A stretch of 64,000 nt of DNA, taken from contig NZ_HE978511.1 of assembly GCF_000311725.1 (NCBI RefSeq), forward strand, positions 559,192 through 623,191, written 5' to 3'. The first letter of the stretch is position 1. Every line of letters begins with the position of its first letter. Below the pieces are notes generated by a model that was not told the origin of the DNA, made no database searches, and was given only the letters and a program-made list of their open reading frames with translations. The DNA comes from Robertmurraya massiliosenegalensis JC6. GTDB taxonomy: Bacteria > Bacillota > Bacilli > Bacillales > Cytobacillaceae. Shown piece after piece: positions 54,086 to 62,295 of this stretch. Both the position numbers and the translations under genes were made by a program.

Positions 54086-54952
54086 ATGTCCAAAAAAGTT
54101 TCAAGAAGGTCTTTTATCAAACGATTTCTAGGTACTGTTCTAACAGCAATAGGGTTATCAGCAGGTGGTTATGCGTATGCTGGAAAAATTGAACCCAACC
54201 TACTAAAAATTAATAAGTATCGAATTCCACATCCCGATTTTCCAGCGGGATTCAAGAGCTTAAAAATTGTACAATTTAGCGATACTCATTTAGGTTTTCA
54301 ATACACATTGCAACAACTTCAAGAATTAATAGTCGAAATTAATAATCAGAAACCAGATATCCTTTTTTTCACTGGTGATTTACTAGACGAGCCCAATAAA
54401 TATGGAGAGTTTGAACGAACGATTTCGATTTTAAAGGAGTTAGAAGCCCCGCTTGGAAAGTATGCTGTTTATGGAAATCATGATCATGGGGGATATGGTA
54501 CAGATATTTATAAGAATATTATGGAAGAATCAGGATTTATCGTTATGTTAAATGAATCGATAAAAATAAGCAATGACGAAGATGCCATCTATTTACTCGG
54601 GATTGATGATGCCATGCTTGGCAGACCTGATATTCGTGAAGCGATCTCAAATGTACCTGATAATGCCTACAAAATCCTTCTATCTCATGCTCCTGATCTC
54701 GCAGATAGTGCTTCCAATTTTAATATTCAACTACAGCTAAGCGGTCATAGTCATGGCGGACAAATTCAAATTCCTTTTCTTGGTGCGTTAGTAAAACCTC
54801 CATATGGGGAAAAATACTATGAAGGATTTTACACAATTGGAGAACCATTTCCACTCACACTATATGTGAATAGAGGTTTAGGAACGACAAGACTTCCATT
54901 CAGGTTTCTTTCACCCCCTGAATTAACCGTTTTTACTCTTACTAGGGAGTAA
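54086..54952 (+). CDS. ykuE: Tat-exported metallophosphoesterase YkuE
   Basis: 288-aa phosphohydrolase with a twin-arginine signal (KKVSRRSFIKRFLGTV, then a hydrophobic stretch and AYA) and calcineurin-like motifs: FSDTHLGF, FTGDLLDEP, YGNHDHGG, LLSHAPDLA and LSGHSHGGQ. In B. subtilis YkuE is exported by TatAyCy and stays in the cell wall. The metal-binding residues are complete. The ribosome binding site before the ATG is weak (TTAGGTTGG), and a hairpin precedes it. Ended by its own terminator. Substrate unknown. Confidence 0.94.
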   Translation: MSKKVSRRSFIKRFLGTVLTAIGLSAGGYAYAGKIEPNLLKINKYRIPHPDFPAGFKSLKIVQFSDTHLGFQYTLQQLQELIVEINNQKPDILFFTGDLLDEPNKYGEFERTISILKELEAPLGKYAVYGNHDHGGYGTDIYKNIMEESGFIVMLNESIKISNDEDAIYLLGIDDAMLGRPDIREAISNVPDNAYKILLSHAPDLADSASNFNIQLQLSGHSHGGQIQIPFLGALVKPPYGEKYYEGFYTIGEPFPLTLYVNRGLGTTRLPFRFLSPPELTVFTLTRE

Positions 54953-54959
54953 TGATAAA

Positions 54960-54991
54960 GGACACTCATCATATCCGAGTGTCCTTTTTCT
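54960..54991 (+). terminator. Terminator of ykuE
   Basis: Perfect 8-bp stem GGACACTC/GAGTGTCC with a 9-base loop, followed by five T. Confidence 0.88.
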
Positions 54992-57111
54992 TAATGAATG
55001 AAAATTTCCTCATTGCTATTAAATATATTGAATTCCACATCCTGAGCACTTATTGGTCGGGAGAATAAATATCCCTGGCCTTTATGGCATTTTGCTCTCA
55101 TGAGAAAATCAGCTTGCTCTTTTTCTTCGATTCCCTCAGCCACTACTTCGATTCCGAGACTGTTTGCTAAATGGATTATGGTTGTCGTAATCGCTGCATC
55201 TTTTTCGCTATTAATGACATCTCGAACGAACGATTGATCAATTTTTAGGACATCAATGGGGAATTGCTTAATGTAATTCAAGGACGAATAGCCTGTCCCA
55301 AAATCATCAATCGATATCGTTACCCCAAGTTCTTTGAGACTTTTGAGAATCGGCGATGTTTCTGCCGTATCTTGCATAGCCCCTTCAGTAATTTCGATCT
55401 CTAAAAGGGATGGTTTAATGTCATATTTACGAATTGACCCTTGTATCGTCTCAACCAGTTTAGGCTGTAAAAACTGTTTAGGTGAAATGTTTATTGCAAT
55501 CTTTATCCCGCTTTTTCCTAACTCTGACCATGCTTTAATTTGCTTACAAGCTGTATCGATGACCCAATTTCCAATTGGAATGATGAGACCAGTATCTTCT
55601 GCCAATGGAATAAAATCGGCTGGTGAAATCATTCCTAGTTCTTTACTATCCCAACGTATCAAAGCTTCAAAGCTCTTCACTTTCCCCGTTGAAAGATTGA
55701 CCTGTGGTTGGTAGTACAGGATAAATTCATCACGAGCTAATGCCTTTCTTAAATGAGTCTCTAAAGAAACGATATGTGTTCCAGCTGAATTCATTTCTGT
55801 TCGATAAAACTGGAAATGAGCCTTTCCCCTTTCCTTAACACGAAAGAGTGCTTCATCGGCATTTTTTATAATCGTTTCCGCATCTTTCCCATCATGTGGA
55901 TACATGCTTATCCCGATACTAGGTGAGATAAAATATTCTTGATAGTGTAGATAAAAGGACTTCGTAAAAAGGGAAAGAATTTTTTGAGCTAATAAAGTGG
56001 CCTCTTTTCTCGAGCCCTCAAACAGTATACTAAATTCATCTCCACCTAGGCGGAATACCTTTATATTCTCTTTGTTAAATTCACTGAGTCGTTCAGCTAC
56101 TTGAATTAAAATTTGGTCTCCGGCAAGATGACCTAATGTGTCATTTAAGTACTTAAAACGGTCCAAATCAATCGAAAGTAAAGCAAACGTTCCTGTATTT
56201 TTATTTTCCTTAATCAGACATTCTAAATCATTTAATAATGCTCGTCGATTATAAAGACCCGTTAGATGGTCATGGAACGCCATATATTTAATGGTTTCCG
56301 CATTTTGTGCTTGCTCAGAGATATCTCTTGTAATCACATAAACACCATTAATTTTTGAATTAATTACAATCGGAATCGTTTTAAGATGAGTCGTTATACT
56401 ATACCCTTTCGAATGAATCAAGCGACAATCTAAAGATTCTAAAGCAGCCCCAGAAGCTACTGTTTGCTGAAATAATTCAGTGAATTTCTTAACATCTCCC
56501 TCAGGAATTAAATCAAAAAAAGACCGTTGAGTCATTTGTTTCTCAGCATAGCCAGACAATTTTTGACCTGATGGGTTGACTTCTAAAATTTTCCCCTCTA
56601 ATGATACTGTGAATACTCCATCTAATGTATGATCTACAATAGAACGATATTTTTGCTCTGCTTTAATTAAACGATTTCGTTCTTCCACTAATTCTGTAAC
56701 ATCTCTTGTTACAGCAACAATGTATTTAATCTTATCATTCTCATCTCGAACTGGTGTTAATAACGATTCTGTATAACCCATTCTCCCGTTAGGAAACATG
56801 ATTTGGTCAGAGTAGGTAACCGATTCATTCTCAAAGTATACACGTTCATAAGCCTTCTTAATTTCTATGTAACGCTCAAACGGAAGGACATCCTCCATTG
56901 ATTTTCCAATCGGATCTCCAATTATCCCTGCGTACTGTAGTCCCATCTCATTAACAAATAAATAATGAAACTCGGGACCCTCTTCTATCTTCATCACAAA
57001 AACCATATGTTTCACATAGTTGAAAATTAAATTATAGATCATTGATTCTACTGTACTATCATCAGGTATTAAGATCACATTTTCCTTTGAATTCCTACGA
57101 ACTGGCCCCAC
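54991..57111 (-). CDS. PAS-PAS-GGDEF-EAL c-di-GMP signalling protein
   Basis: 706-aa protein. Two PAS domains (about residues 25-140 and 150-270), a GGDEF cyclase domain with intact RLGGDEFSI and no RxxD inhibitory site five residues before it, and an EAL phosphodiesterase domain with FEALIRW, NISPKQF, EITEG, DDFGTGYSS, LKIDQSFV, VVAEGIE and GQGYLFSRP. Both active sites look functional, so net output cannot be predicted. No transmembrane segment, so it senses a cytoplasmic signal. GTG start with GAGG eight bases upstream. Not a positional B. subtilis gene. Confidence 0.93.
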   Translation of the reverse strand: MGPVRRNSKENVILIPDDSTVESMIYNLIFNYVKHMVFVMKIEEGPEFHYLFVNEMGLQYAGIIGDPIGKSMEDVLPFERYIEIKKAYERVYFENESVTYSDQIMFPNGRMGYTESLLTPVRDENDKIKYIVAVTRDVTELVEERNRLIKAEQKYRSIVDHTLDGVFTVSLEGKILEVNPSGQKLSGYAEKQMTQRSFFDLIPEGDVKKFTELFQQTVASGAALESLDCRLIHSKGYSITTHLKTIPIVINSKINGVYVITRDISEQAQNAETIKYMAFHDHLTGLYNRRALLNDLECLIKENKNTGTFALLSIDLDRFKYLNDTLGHLAGDQILIQVAERLSEFNKENIKVFRLGGDEFSILFEGSRKEATLLAQKILSLFTKSFYLHYQEYFISPSIGISMYPHDGKDAETIIKNADEALFRVKERGKAHFQFYRTEMNSAGTHIVSLETHLRKALARDEFILYYQPQVNLSTGKVKSFEALIRWDSKELGMISPADFIPLAEDTGLIIPIGNWVIDTACKQIKAWSELGKSGIKIAINISPKQFLQPKLVETIQGSIRKYDIKPSLLEIEITEGAMQDTAETSPILKSLKELGVTISIDDFGTGYSSLNYIKQFPIDVLKIDQSFVRDVINSEKDAAITTTIIHLANSLGIEVVAEGIEEKEQADFLMRAKCHKGQGYLFSRPISAQDVEFNIFNSNEEIFIH

Positions 57112-57696
57112 CTTACCAACCTCATTCCATTGAAAAGGTTTTTATATTCTTGAAGTATCTCTTTTCTATTTCAAGTAAAAAACCTTGTTGTCTCTATCTA
57201 TCATTTTTTCTGAATTAATGCATTAGTATAATATATTATAGCATTTTTTAATTGTTTGAATCAATTTCAATATTAAGTTAAAAACATAGAAAAACGAACA
57301 ATTCACCATTTAAATGGGGATCTTTTGCTAGAAAAATCGAAAAATATAAATTATATTTAGAAAATTATTCGCTTCTGAATAGATTTCATGTTTTTCTTTT
57401 ATCAAAGCTCTTTTCGCAAACATTATGGCTTTTGGATAGCAAAAGAGAAACATAATGCCTGATTTAGGGAGAGAAAAGTGACGTCTCACACTTCATGTAT
57501 AGTACTATAACCGTGATATACAGGGGAAAACCGGCTTCTGTTTTTTTACAAATAACCACAATCTATCAATAAGTCATGAGATCTCTAGTTAGTTTTTCCA
57601 ATATGAGAAGAATATATCAAACAGCATTTCCTTTTTTATGAAAAAAAGGGTATACTAATACAAGAAGAAAAATTAATTTTGAAAGGAGCAAGTATT
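57112..57696. other. Divergent spacer upstream of ykyB
   Basis: 585 bases, very AT-rich. A TATACT -10 box is at 57650-57655 for ykyB. Near 57465 GGGAGA is followed by a GTG-started 10-codon frame and, about 50 bases later, seven T after a weak hairpin; this could be a small leader RNA, but evidence is thin. I saw no c-di-GMP riboswitch consensus despite the GGDEF-EAL neighbour. Confidence 0.45.
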
Positions 57697-58164
57697 TTGA
57701 ATCGGGATAGGAATTATTCTCCTCAATTGGACCCAACGATTGATAACCTCTCACAAGCAATCTTCACCGTAAACCGTCATGCTAAAACTGCTCCAAATCC
57801 AAAGTATCTTTATAAGTTAAAGCATGAAGCATTAAAAAAATTGTTAAAGGAAGGTAAAGCGAAAAAAATGGGTCTTCACTTTTCTAACAATCCAAAATAT
57901 AGTCAACAGCAGTCTGATGTATTAGTTGTCTGCGGCAAATATTCTTTCCACTTGCCTCCTTCAAAGAGCGATTTCACTCATTTACCTCATTTAGGAAAAT
58001 TGGATAATAATGTCCGTAATCCAAGAGCACATCTTTCATTATCTGATGCGAAAAAATTGCTCTCACTATATACAGGATTAAAAGAAGATAATATCCAATT
58101 TAATCAAAAAAAGAAAAAGTATGAAAAACCAGTTTTTAAAAGACTCGGGGAAAATTACTTTTAA
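57697..58164 (+). CDS. ykyB: YkyB family protein
   Basis: 155-aa soluble basic protein matching B. subtilis YkyB (154 aa): FTVNRHAKTAPNPKYLYKLK, GLHFSNNPKYSQQQSDVLVV, KSDFTHLPHLGKLDN and the C-terminal KPVFKRLGENYF. The TTG at 57697 has AGGAG eight bases before it; the earlier TTG at 57679 overlaps that site. Convergent with cheV, order as in B. subtilis. Function unknown. Confidence 0.93.
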   Translation: MNRDRNYSPQLDPTIDNLSQAIFTVNRHAKTAPNPKYLYKLKHEALKKLLKEGKAKKMGLHFSNNPKYSQQQSDVLVVCGKYSFHLPPSKSDFTHLPHLGKLDNNVRNPRAHLSLSDAKKLLSLYTGLKEDNIQFNQKKKKYEKPVFKRLGENYF

Positions 58165-58190
58165 GTACTATTAAAACCTCAAATAAAGAT

Positions 58191-58226
58191 GATAAAACGA
58201 TCCCATTGTAGAGATCGTTTTTTTAT
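58191..58226. terminator. Bidirectional terminator between ykyB and cheV
   Basis: Perfect stem AACGATC/GATCGTT with a 10-base loop; seven T follow on the plus strand and A-rich sequence precedes. Confidence 0.8.
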
Positions 58227-58231
58227 ATACA

Positions 58232-59137
58232 TTATAGGATAAGCTCATCGATGAGCAGTACTAATTCAGCAATTTCCGGTTTGCTCACCTGTCCGTTGGC
58301 TCCCACCATTTGACCCTTATGTCTGAGATCTTCAGTGATTAATGATGAAAAAATGATGACTGGCAACTTAGAAAGCTGCGCATGTTCTTTTATTCTTTTG
58401 GTTAGATGATGACCGTCCATTTGCGGCATCTCAATGTCTGTGATTACTAATTGAACGGCCTCAGTCACATTTCTACCAGAGTCTAAAAGTGATTCTAAAT
58501 AATTCAAGGCATCTCGACCATTTTCAAAGAATTCTACCTGTTGAAATCCCGCTTCAGAAAGGGTATCACTTAAAAGCTTTCGCAAAAGTGGTGAATCTTC
58601 TGCAACGAGTAATCTTTTTGTGGAACGCTCTCTTTCGCCTAATTTTTTGATTTGCTGGACATTAATTCCCGACTCAGGATTAATTTCTACAACAATCTTT
58701 TCAAAGTCTAATAATAAAACCATGTCACCATGTAGTTTAACTACCCCAATCACTTGACTATCTGCCCCTTGATACATTTCAGACGGCTTTTCAATTTGGT
58801 CCCATGAGATTCGATGAATTTGTGTCACTGTATGGACATGAAAGACCACTTTTTGCTTATTGAACTCGGCCACGATAAATTTATCTTGAACAGGGTTAGT
58901 TGATTTTGGAAAACCTAGAGCTGTTGCTACATCTACTACAGGTAGAACCTCTCCTCTTAATTCGATAATTCCTTCTACAGTTGGGTGAGCATGTGGAATT
59001 TGTGTAATCGCAACAGGATTTATAATTTCTTTCACTTTTATCACATTGATTCCAAATTTATTATTACCGATTGTAAATTCAACTATTTCTAATTCGTTCG
59101 TTCCACTTTCAAGTAATATCCCTTTGTTTGTATCCAT
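58232..59137 (-). CDS. cheV: Chemotaxis coupling protein CheV
   Basis: 301-aa protein with an N-terminal CheW-like domain (residues about 15-150; GIIELRGEVLPVVDVA, GVVKLHGDMVLLLDFEK) that couples receptors to CheA and a C-terminal response-regulator domain (about 170-300) with VAEDSPLLR (acidic pocket), phospho-acceptor Asp in VITDIEMPQMDG, and a late Lys (QVSKPE). It mediates adaptation in Bacillus chemotaxis. The ATG at 59137 follows AGGAAGGAAG and gives the B. subtilis-like start MDTNKGILLESGTNE. Implies a motile bacterium. Confidence 0.95.
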   Translation of the reverse strand: MDTNKGILLESGTNELEIVEFTIGNNKFGINVIKVKEIINPVAITQIPHAHPTVEGIIELRGEVLPVVDVATALGFPKSTNPVQDKFIVAEFNKQKVVFHVHTVTQIHRISWDQIEKPSEMYQGADSQVIGVVKLHGDMVLLLDFEKIVVEINPESGINVQQIKKLGERERSTKRLLVAEDSPLLRKLLSDTLSEAGFQQVEFFENGRDALNYLESLLDSGRNVTEAVQLVITDIEMPQMDGHHLTKRIKEHAQLSKLPVIIFSSLITEDLRHKGQMVGANGQVSKPEIAELVLLIDELIL

Positions 59138-59384
59138 TCTAGTTCTTCCTTCCTGTTTCATAAGTAACATATATGTATTACTATACCACGAAAAGAATAA
59201 AGAACTAATTCCATTTTTTAAGTAATTCGTAAAAATCGTGTTCTTTTTTTAGGCACAGCATCAAAAGAAAGATCATTATTGAGCATTATGTGAACATTTT
59301 AACGAACTTATAGACTTTTCTGGCGTTGAGGAATACAATTCAGGTGAACAAAAAAGTAAAGGAATAAAAGAGGTGCTATTGTAA

Positions 59385-59588
59385 TTGAAGGGTACAGCCA
59401 TTCTTTATAAAAAAGACCAGTCTCTTACCGTAATTGAAAATATCGATCACACGGTTTTTAATGAAATTCAGAAACAATGTGGGTGTGAGCAGTGTACATG
59501 TAAATATGATAACAAAGTTGTCAATTTCGGCAATGTTTCTCCAGTATTTTGGCATGAAGAAGAAATTGATTGGGATTACGGATATTAA
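59385..59588 (+). CDS. Small cysteine-cluster protein
   Basis: 67-aa protein with a dense cysteine motif QCGCEQCTCKYDN (four Cys in eight residues) and an aromatic, acidic tail (FWHEEEIDWDYGY). TTG start with GAGGTG nine bases upstream and a strong terminator 25 bases after the stop, so it is a monocistronic unit between cheV and patA. The Cys cluster suggests metal or redox function. I do not recognise a family. Confidence 0.72.
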   Translation: MKGTAILYKKDQSLTVIENIDHTVFNEIQKQCGCEQCTCKYDNKVVNFGNVSPVFWHEEEIDWDYGY

Positions 59589-59610
59589 TCATTGAATATT
59601 TGATCTTTTC

Positions 59611-59647
59611 ACCTCCCCCTGCATAATAGCAGAGGGAGGTTTTTTAT
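59611..59647 (+). terminator. Terminator of the cysteine-cluster gene
   Basis: Stem ACCTCCCCCTGC/GCAGAGGGAGGT with one mismatch, a 6-base loop and six T. Confidence 0.9.
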
Positions 59648-59750
59648 TATTAGTATGTTCAGCCCATCATTTCTGAGCTTAATCTTACTCTTTGATTACA
59701 AAATGTAGCTCATTTTGCTAAAATAGAGATCATATTGGAGGTTGAAAATA

Positions 59751-60905
59751 TTGGAACATTTAATTAATGATAAAGTTAAAAATATTGAAATATCGGGGAT
59801 CCGAAAGTTTTTCAATTTGGTTGCCGGAACGAAGGATATGATTTCTTTAACAATTGGACAACCCGACTTTCCGACACCAGCGCATGTGAAAGAAGCTGGA
59901 AAAAAAGCAATTGAGCAAAACTTTACTTCCTATACCCATAATGCAGGAACGTTAGAGCTTAGACAAGCCGCTGCACAATTTGTTTACGAAAAATATCAGC
60001 TACAATACAATCCTGAAACCGAGGTGATTACAACGGTTGGAGCGAGTGAAGCGATCGATATAGCCTTGCGAACCATACTAGAGGAAGAGTGTGAGGTGAT
60101 CTTGCCCGGACCAGTATATCCTGGATATGAGCCAATCATTCGCTTATGTGGTTCAAAGCCCGTATATGCTGATACGACTAATAATCAATTTCGCTTAACT
60201 GCTGAGATCATCGAACCATACATAACAGAAAAAACTCGGTGTATCGTTCTTCCTTATCCATCAAACCCAACGGGGTCAAGTTTAACTAAGGAAGAGATTA
60301 TCGATATTGCCGCTCTTTTAAAGGATAAAGAGATATTTATTTTAGCAGATGAAATTTATAGTGAGCTTGTGTATGAGAGAGAGCATTTTTCAATTGGTAC
60401 GGTGCTCAAAGAGAAGTCAATTATTATTAACGGTTTATCTAAGTCCCACTCCATGACAGGTTGGAGAATTGGCTTTATATTCGCTCCTGAACATATTGCA
60501 AAACATATTCTTAAAGTACATCAATATAATGTTTCATGTGCCACTTCTATTTCGCAAATTGCAGCAATTGAGGCATTAACAGTTGGGAAAGATGATGCAC
60601 ATGTAATGAAGGAAGAGTATTTAAAAAGAAGAGATTATATGTATGTACGACTTCAAAAGATGAATCTAGATGTGGTCAAACCAGATGGAGCTTTTTACTT
60701 CTTTGTCAAATTACCATCTCCCTATTCAAGTTCTTTTGATTTCGCCCTTTCACTTGTTGAAAAAGTTGGTGTTGCGGTTGTCCCAGGTAGTGCCTTTTCA
60801 CCATTGGGAGAAGGCTTTGTCCGTTTGTCCTTCGCCTACTCAATGGAAACGATTGAAGAAGCAATGGATCGTATGGAACGATTTTTCAAGAAGGAAGAGA
60901 TGTAA
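59751..60905 (+). CDS. patA: Aminotransferase PatA
   Basis: 384-aa PLP-dependent aminotransferase of fold type I, class I/II. SLTIGQPDFPTP, the cofactor region VGASEAIDIALRT, SNPTGSSLTKEE, ADEIYSELVYE, the Schiff-base Lys in NGLSKSHSMTGWRIGF, and C-terminal RLSFAYS (Arg binding the carboxylate). B. subtilis PatA acts in the acetylated-diaminopimelate lysine pathway, so it joins DapH and DapL of this window into one pathway. The TTG at 59751 has GGAGG upstream and matches the B. subtilis start (EHLLN); the TTG at 59742 overlaps this site. Confidence 0.93.
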   Translation: MEHLINDKVKNIEISGIRKFFNLVAGTKDMISLTIGQPDFPTPAHVKEAGKKAIEQNFTSYTHNAGTLELRQAAAQFVYEKYQLQYNPETEVITTVGASEAIDIALRTILEEECEVILPGPVYPGYEPIIRLCGSKPVYADTTNNQFRLTAEIIEPYITEKTRCIVLPYPSNPTGSSLTKEEIIDIAALLKDKEIFILADEIYSELVYEREHFSIGTVLKEKSIIINGLSKSHSMTGWRIGFIFAPEHIAKHILKVHQYNVSCATSISQIAAIEALTVGKDDAHVMKEEYLKRRDYMYVRLQKMNLDVVKPDGAFYFFVKLPSPYSSSFDFALSLVEKVGVAVVPGSAFSPLGEGFVRLSFAYSMETIEEAMDRMERFFKKEEM

Positions 60906-60915
60906 ATGAAGATGA

Positions 60916-60947
60916 AAAGGTATCGAGTATATCCGCTCGATACCTTT
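60916..60947. terminator. Terminator between patA and the 59-aa gene
   Basis: Perfect 12-bp stem AAAGGTATCGAG/CTCGATACCTTT with an 8-base loop; followed by AATAC, so its T run is the end of the stem. Bidirectional shape. Confidence 0.8.
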
Positions 60948-60981
60948 AATACTATATTCGCAGGAAACTCCTAACACTTTC

Positions 60982-61161
60982 TTATTGACCTTTATACTTG
61001 CCGTTATTCTTGCCAGCTTTTTCTTTCTTCGCTTTATCCTTATGGATTTTGTTTGCATCAGTACTACCCATTTCATGAGCAAACTCTTCGTTTAATACAG
61101 CTGAATCAAAACCCTTTTTATTCTTTTGCTCGGCATCATTCTTTTTGTTTTTCTTTGCCAT
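60982..61161 (-). CDS. Small Lys-rich hydrophilic protein
   Basis: 59-aa protein starting MAKKNKKNDAEQKNKKG, with about one-third Lys, many Asn/Gln/Glu and no hydrophobic core; the middle SAVLNEEFAHEMGSTDANKIH is the only mixed stretch. GGGGG lies eight bases before the ATG. The composition is like that of small spore or intrinsically disordered proteins of Bacillus, but I cannot assign it to a named Ssp family. Gene is too short for standard ORF cut-offs. Confidence 0.65.
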   Translation of the reverse strand: MAKKNKKNDAEQKNKKGFDSAVLNEEFAHEMGSTDANKIHKDKAKKEKAGKNNGKYKGQ

Positions 61162-61247
61162 CCATAGTACCCCCTATCATAGTTGATGGTAAACCACTCA
61201 TAGTTTAATCTAGAAGGGATAATCTATGTATTTTCATTTAAAATGGA

Positions 61248-62123
61248 CTACTGCCAATATTTATATAACGCTTGTGTTCCACTATTTTCTTCACCACGTT
61301 CAGCTAATTCTTTGTACATAGACAAGGCTAGAGCGAGTCCAGGTGCCTCCATCCCCATATTTTCTGCTTCCTCAAGGGCAATCGACATATCTTTAATGAT
61401 ATGTTTAATGTAAAAGCCTGGTTCAAAATTTCCTTCAATCATTTTAGGAGCTAAATTAGAAAGTGACCAACTTCCTGCTGCTCCTGAGGAAATACTCTTT
61501 AAAACCGTTTCAGGATCTAGTCCAGACTTGACGGCATAAGCCATTGCCTCACTGACTCCGATCATCCCAGATGCGATGACAATTTGATTGCACATCTTCG
61601 TATGCTGTCCGGAACCAGCTTTACCTTGATAAACAATATTTGTTCCAAGTATATTAAAAATCGGTAAAACCTTCTCAAAGTCTTCTTCGTCTCCACCAAC
61701 CATGATGGAGAGCTTGCCATCCCTTGCACCAATGTCGCCACCGGAAACAGGTGCGTCAAGCGCATGCATTCCTTTTTTCTTCGCTTCTTCATAGATTTCT
61801 GCTGCAAGACTAGGTGTTGAAGTAGTCATGTCAACTAAATATGTATCTTTGTTTCCATTCGGTATAACTCCATTCTCTCCTAAGTACACTTCACGAACAT
61901 CTGTTGGATACCCGACAATGGTGATGATCACATTCGCCTTCTGAGCAACTTCTTTACTTGTATCTGCCCATTCTGCTCCTTCTTCAAGCAAACTTTTGGC
62001 CTTTTCTTTTGTTCTCGTGTAAACAATAACTGGATACCCTGCTTTTAAAAGATTTGTTGCCATGCTTTTTCCCATAACACCAATACCAATAAATCCAATT
62101 ACCGCATTATCTTTTGTTAGCAT
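61248..62123 (-). CDS. ykwC: Beta-hydroxyacid dehydrogenase YkwC
   Basis: 291-aa NAD(P)-dependent dehydrogenase of the 3-hydroxyisobutyrate/6-phosphogluconate family: cofactor loop IGFIGIGVMGKSMATNLL, substrate motif DAPVSGGDIGARDG, catalytic Lys region GSGQHTKMCNQI (Lys in HTK). It matches B. subtilis YkwC throughout (SWSLSNLAPKMIEGNFEPGF). Oxidises a 3-hydroxyacid such as 3-hydroxyisobutyrate, tartronate semialdehyde-type or similar; the true substrate is not established. Monocistronic, in the same direction as ptsI. Confidence 0.92.
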   Translation of the reverse strand: MLTKDNAVIGFIGIGVMGKSMATNLLKAGYPVIVYTRTKEKAKSLLEEGAEWADTSKEVAQKANVIITIVGYPTDVREVYLGENGVIPNGNKDTYLVDMTTSTPSLAAEIYEEAKKKGMHALDAPVSGGDIGARDGKLSIMVGGDEEDFEKVLPIFNILGTNIVYQGKAGSGQHTKMCNQIVIASGMIGVSEAMAYAVKSGLDPETVLKSISSGAAGSWSLSNLAPKMIEGNFEPGFYIKHIIKDMSIALEEAENMGMEAPGLALALSMYKELAERGEENSGTQALYKYWQ

Positions 62124-62192
62124 TCAAAATCCCCTCCCTATTTTTCTTATTATTTTACCATTTAATAGAAGAGCACGGGAGTATTTAAAGAA

Positions 62193-62232
62193 GAAAAAAA
62201 GTCGACTGGCTAAATACCAATCGACTTTAAAA
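62193..62232 (-). terminator. Terminator of ptsI
   Basis: 12-bp stem AAAGTCGATTGG/CCAGTCGACTTT with one mismatch and 7-base loop on the minus strand, then a T run. Confidence 0.88.
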
Positions 62233-62295
62233 AGGGAGAAAATAGGTTTACCAAGTGCCTTGTTCACCTATACCCTCGTTTTAATTCAGTTAAAC

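Noticed and set aside
57112-57696. Possible c-di-GMP riboswitch upstream of the GGDEF-EAL gene
   Set aside because: The long leader suggested one, but no GEMM-type conserved sequence was seen on either strand.
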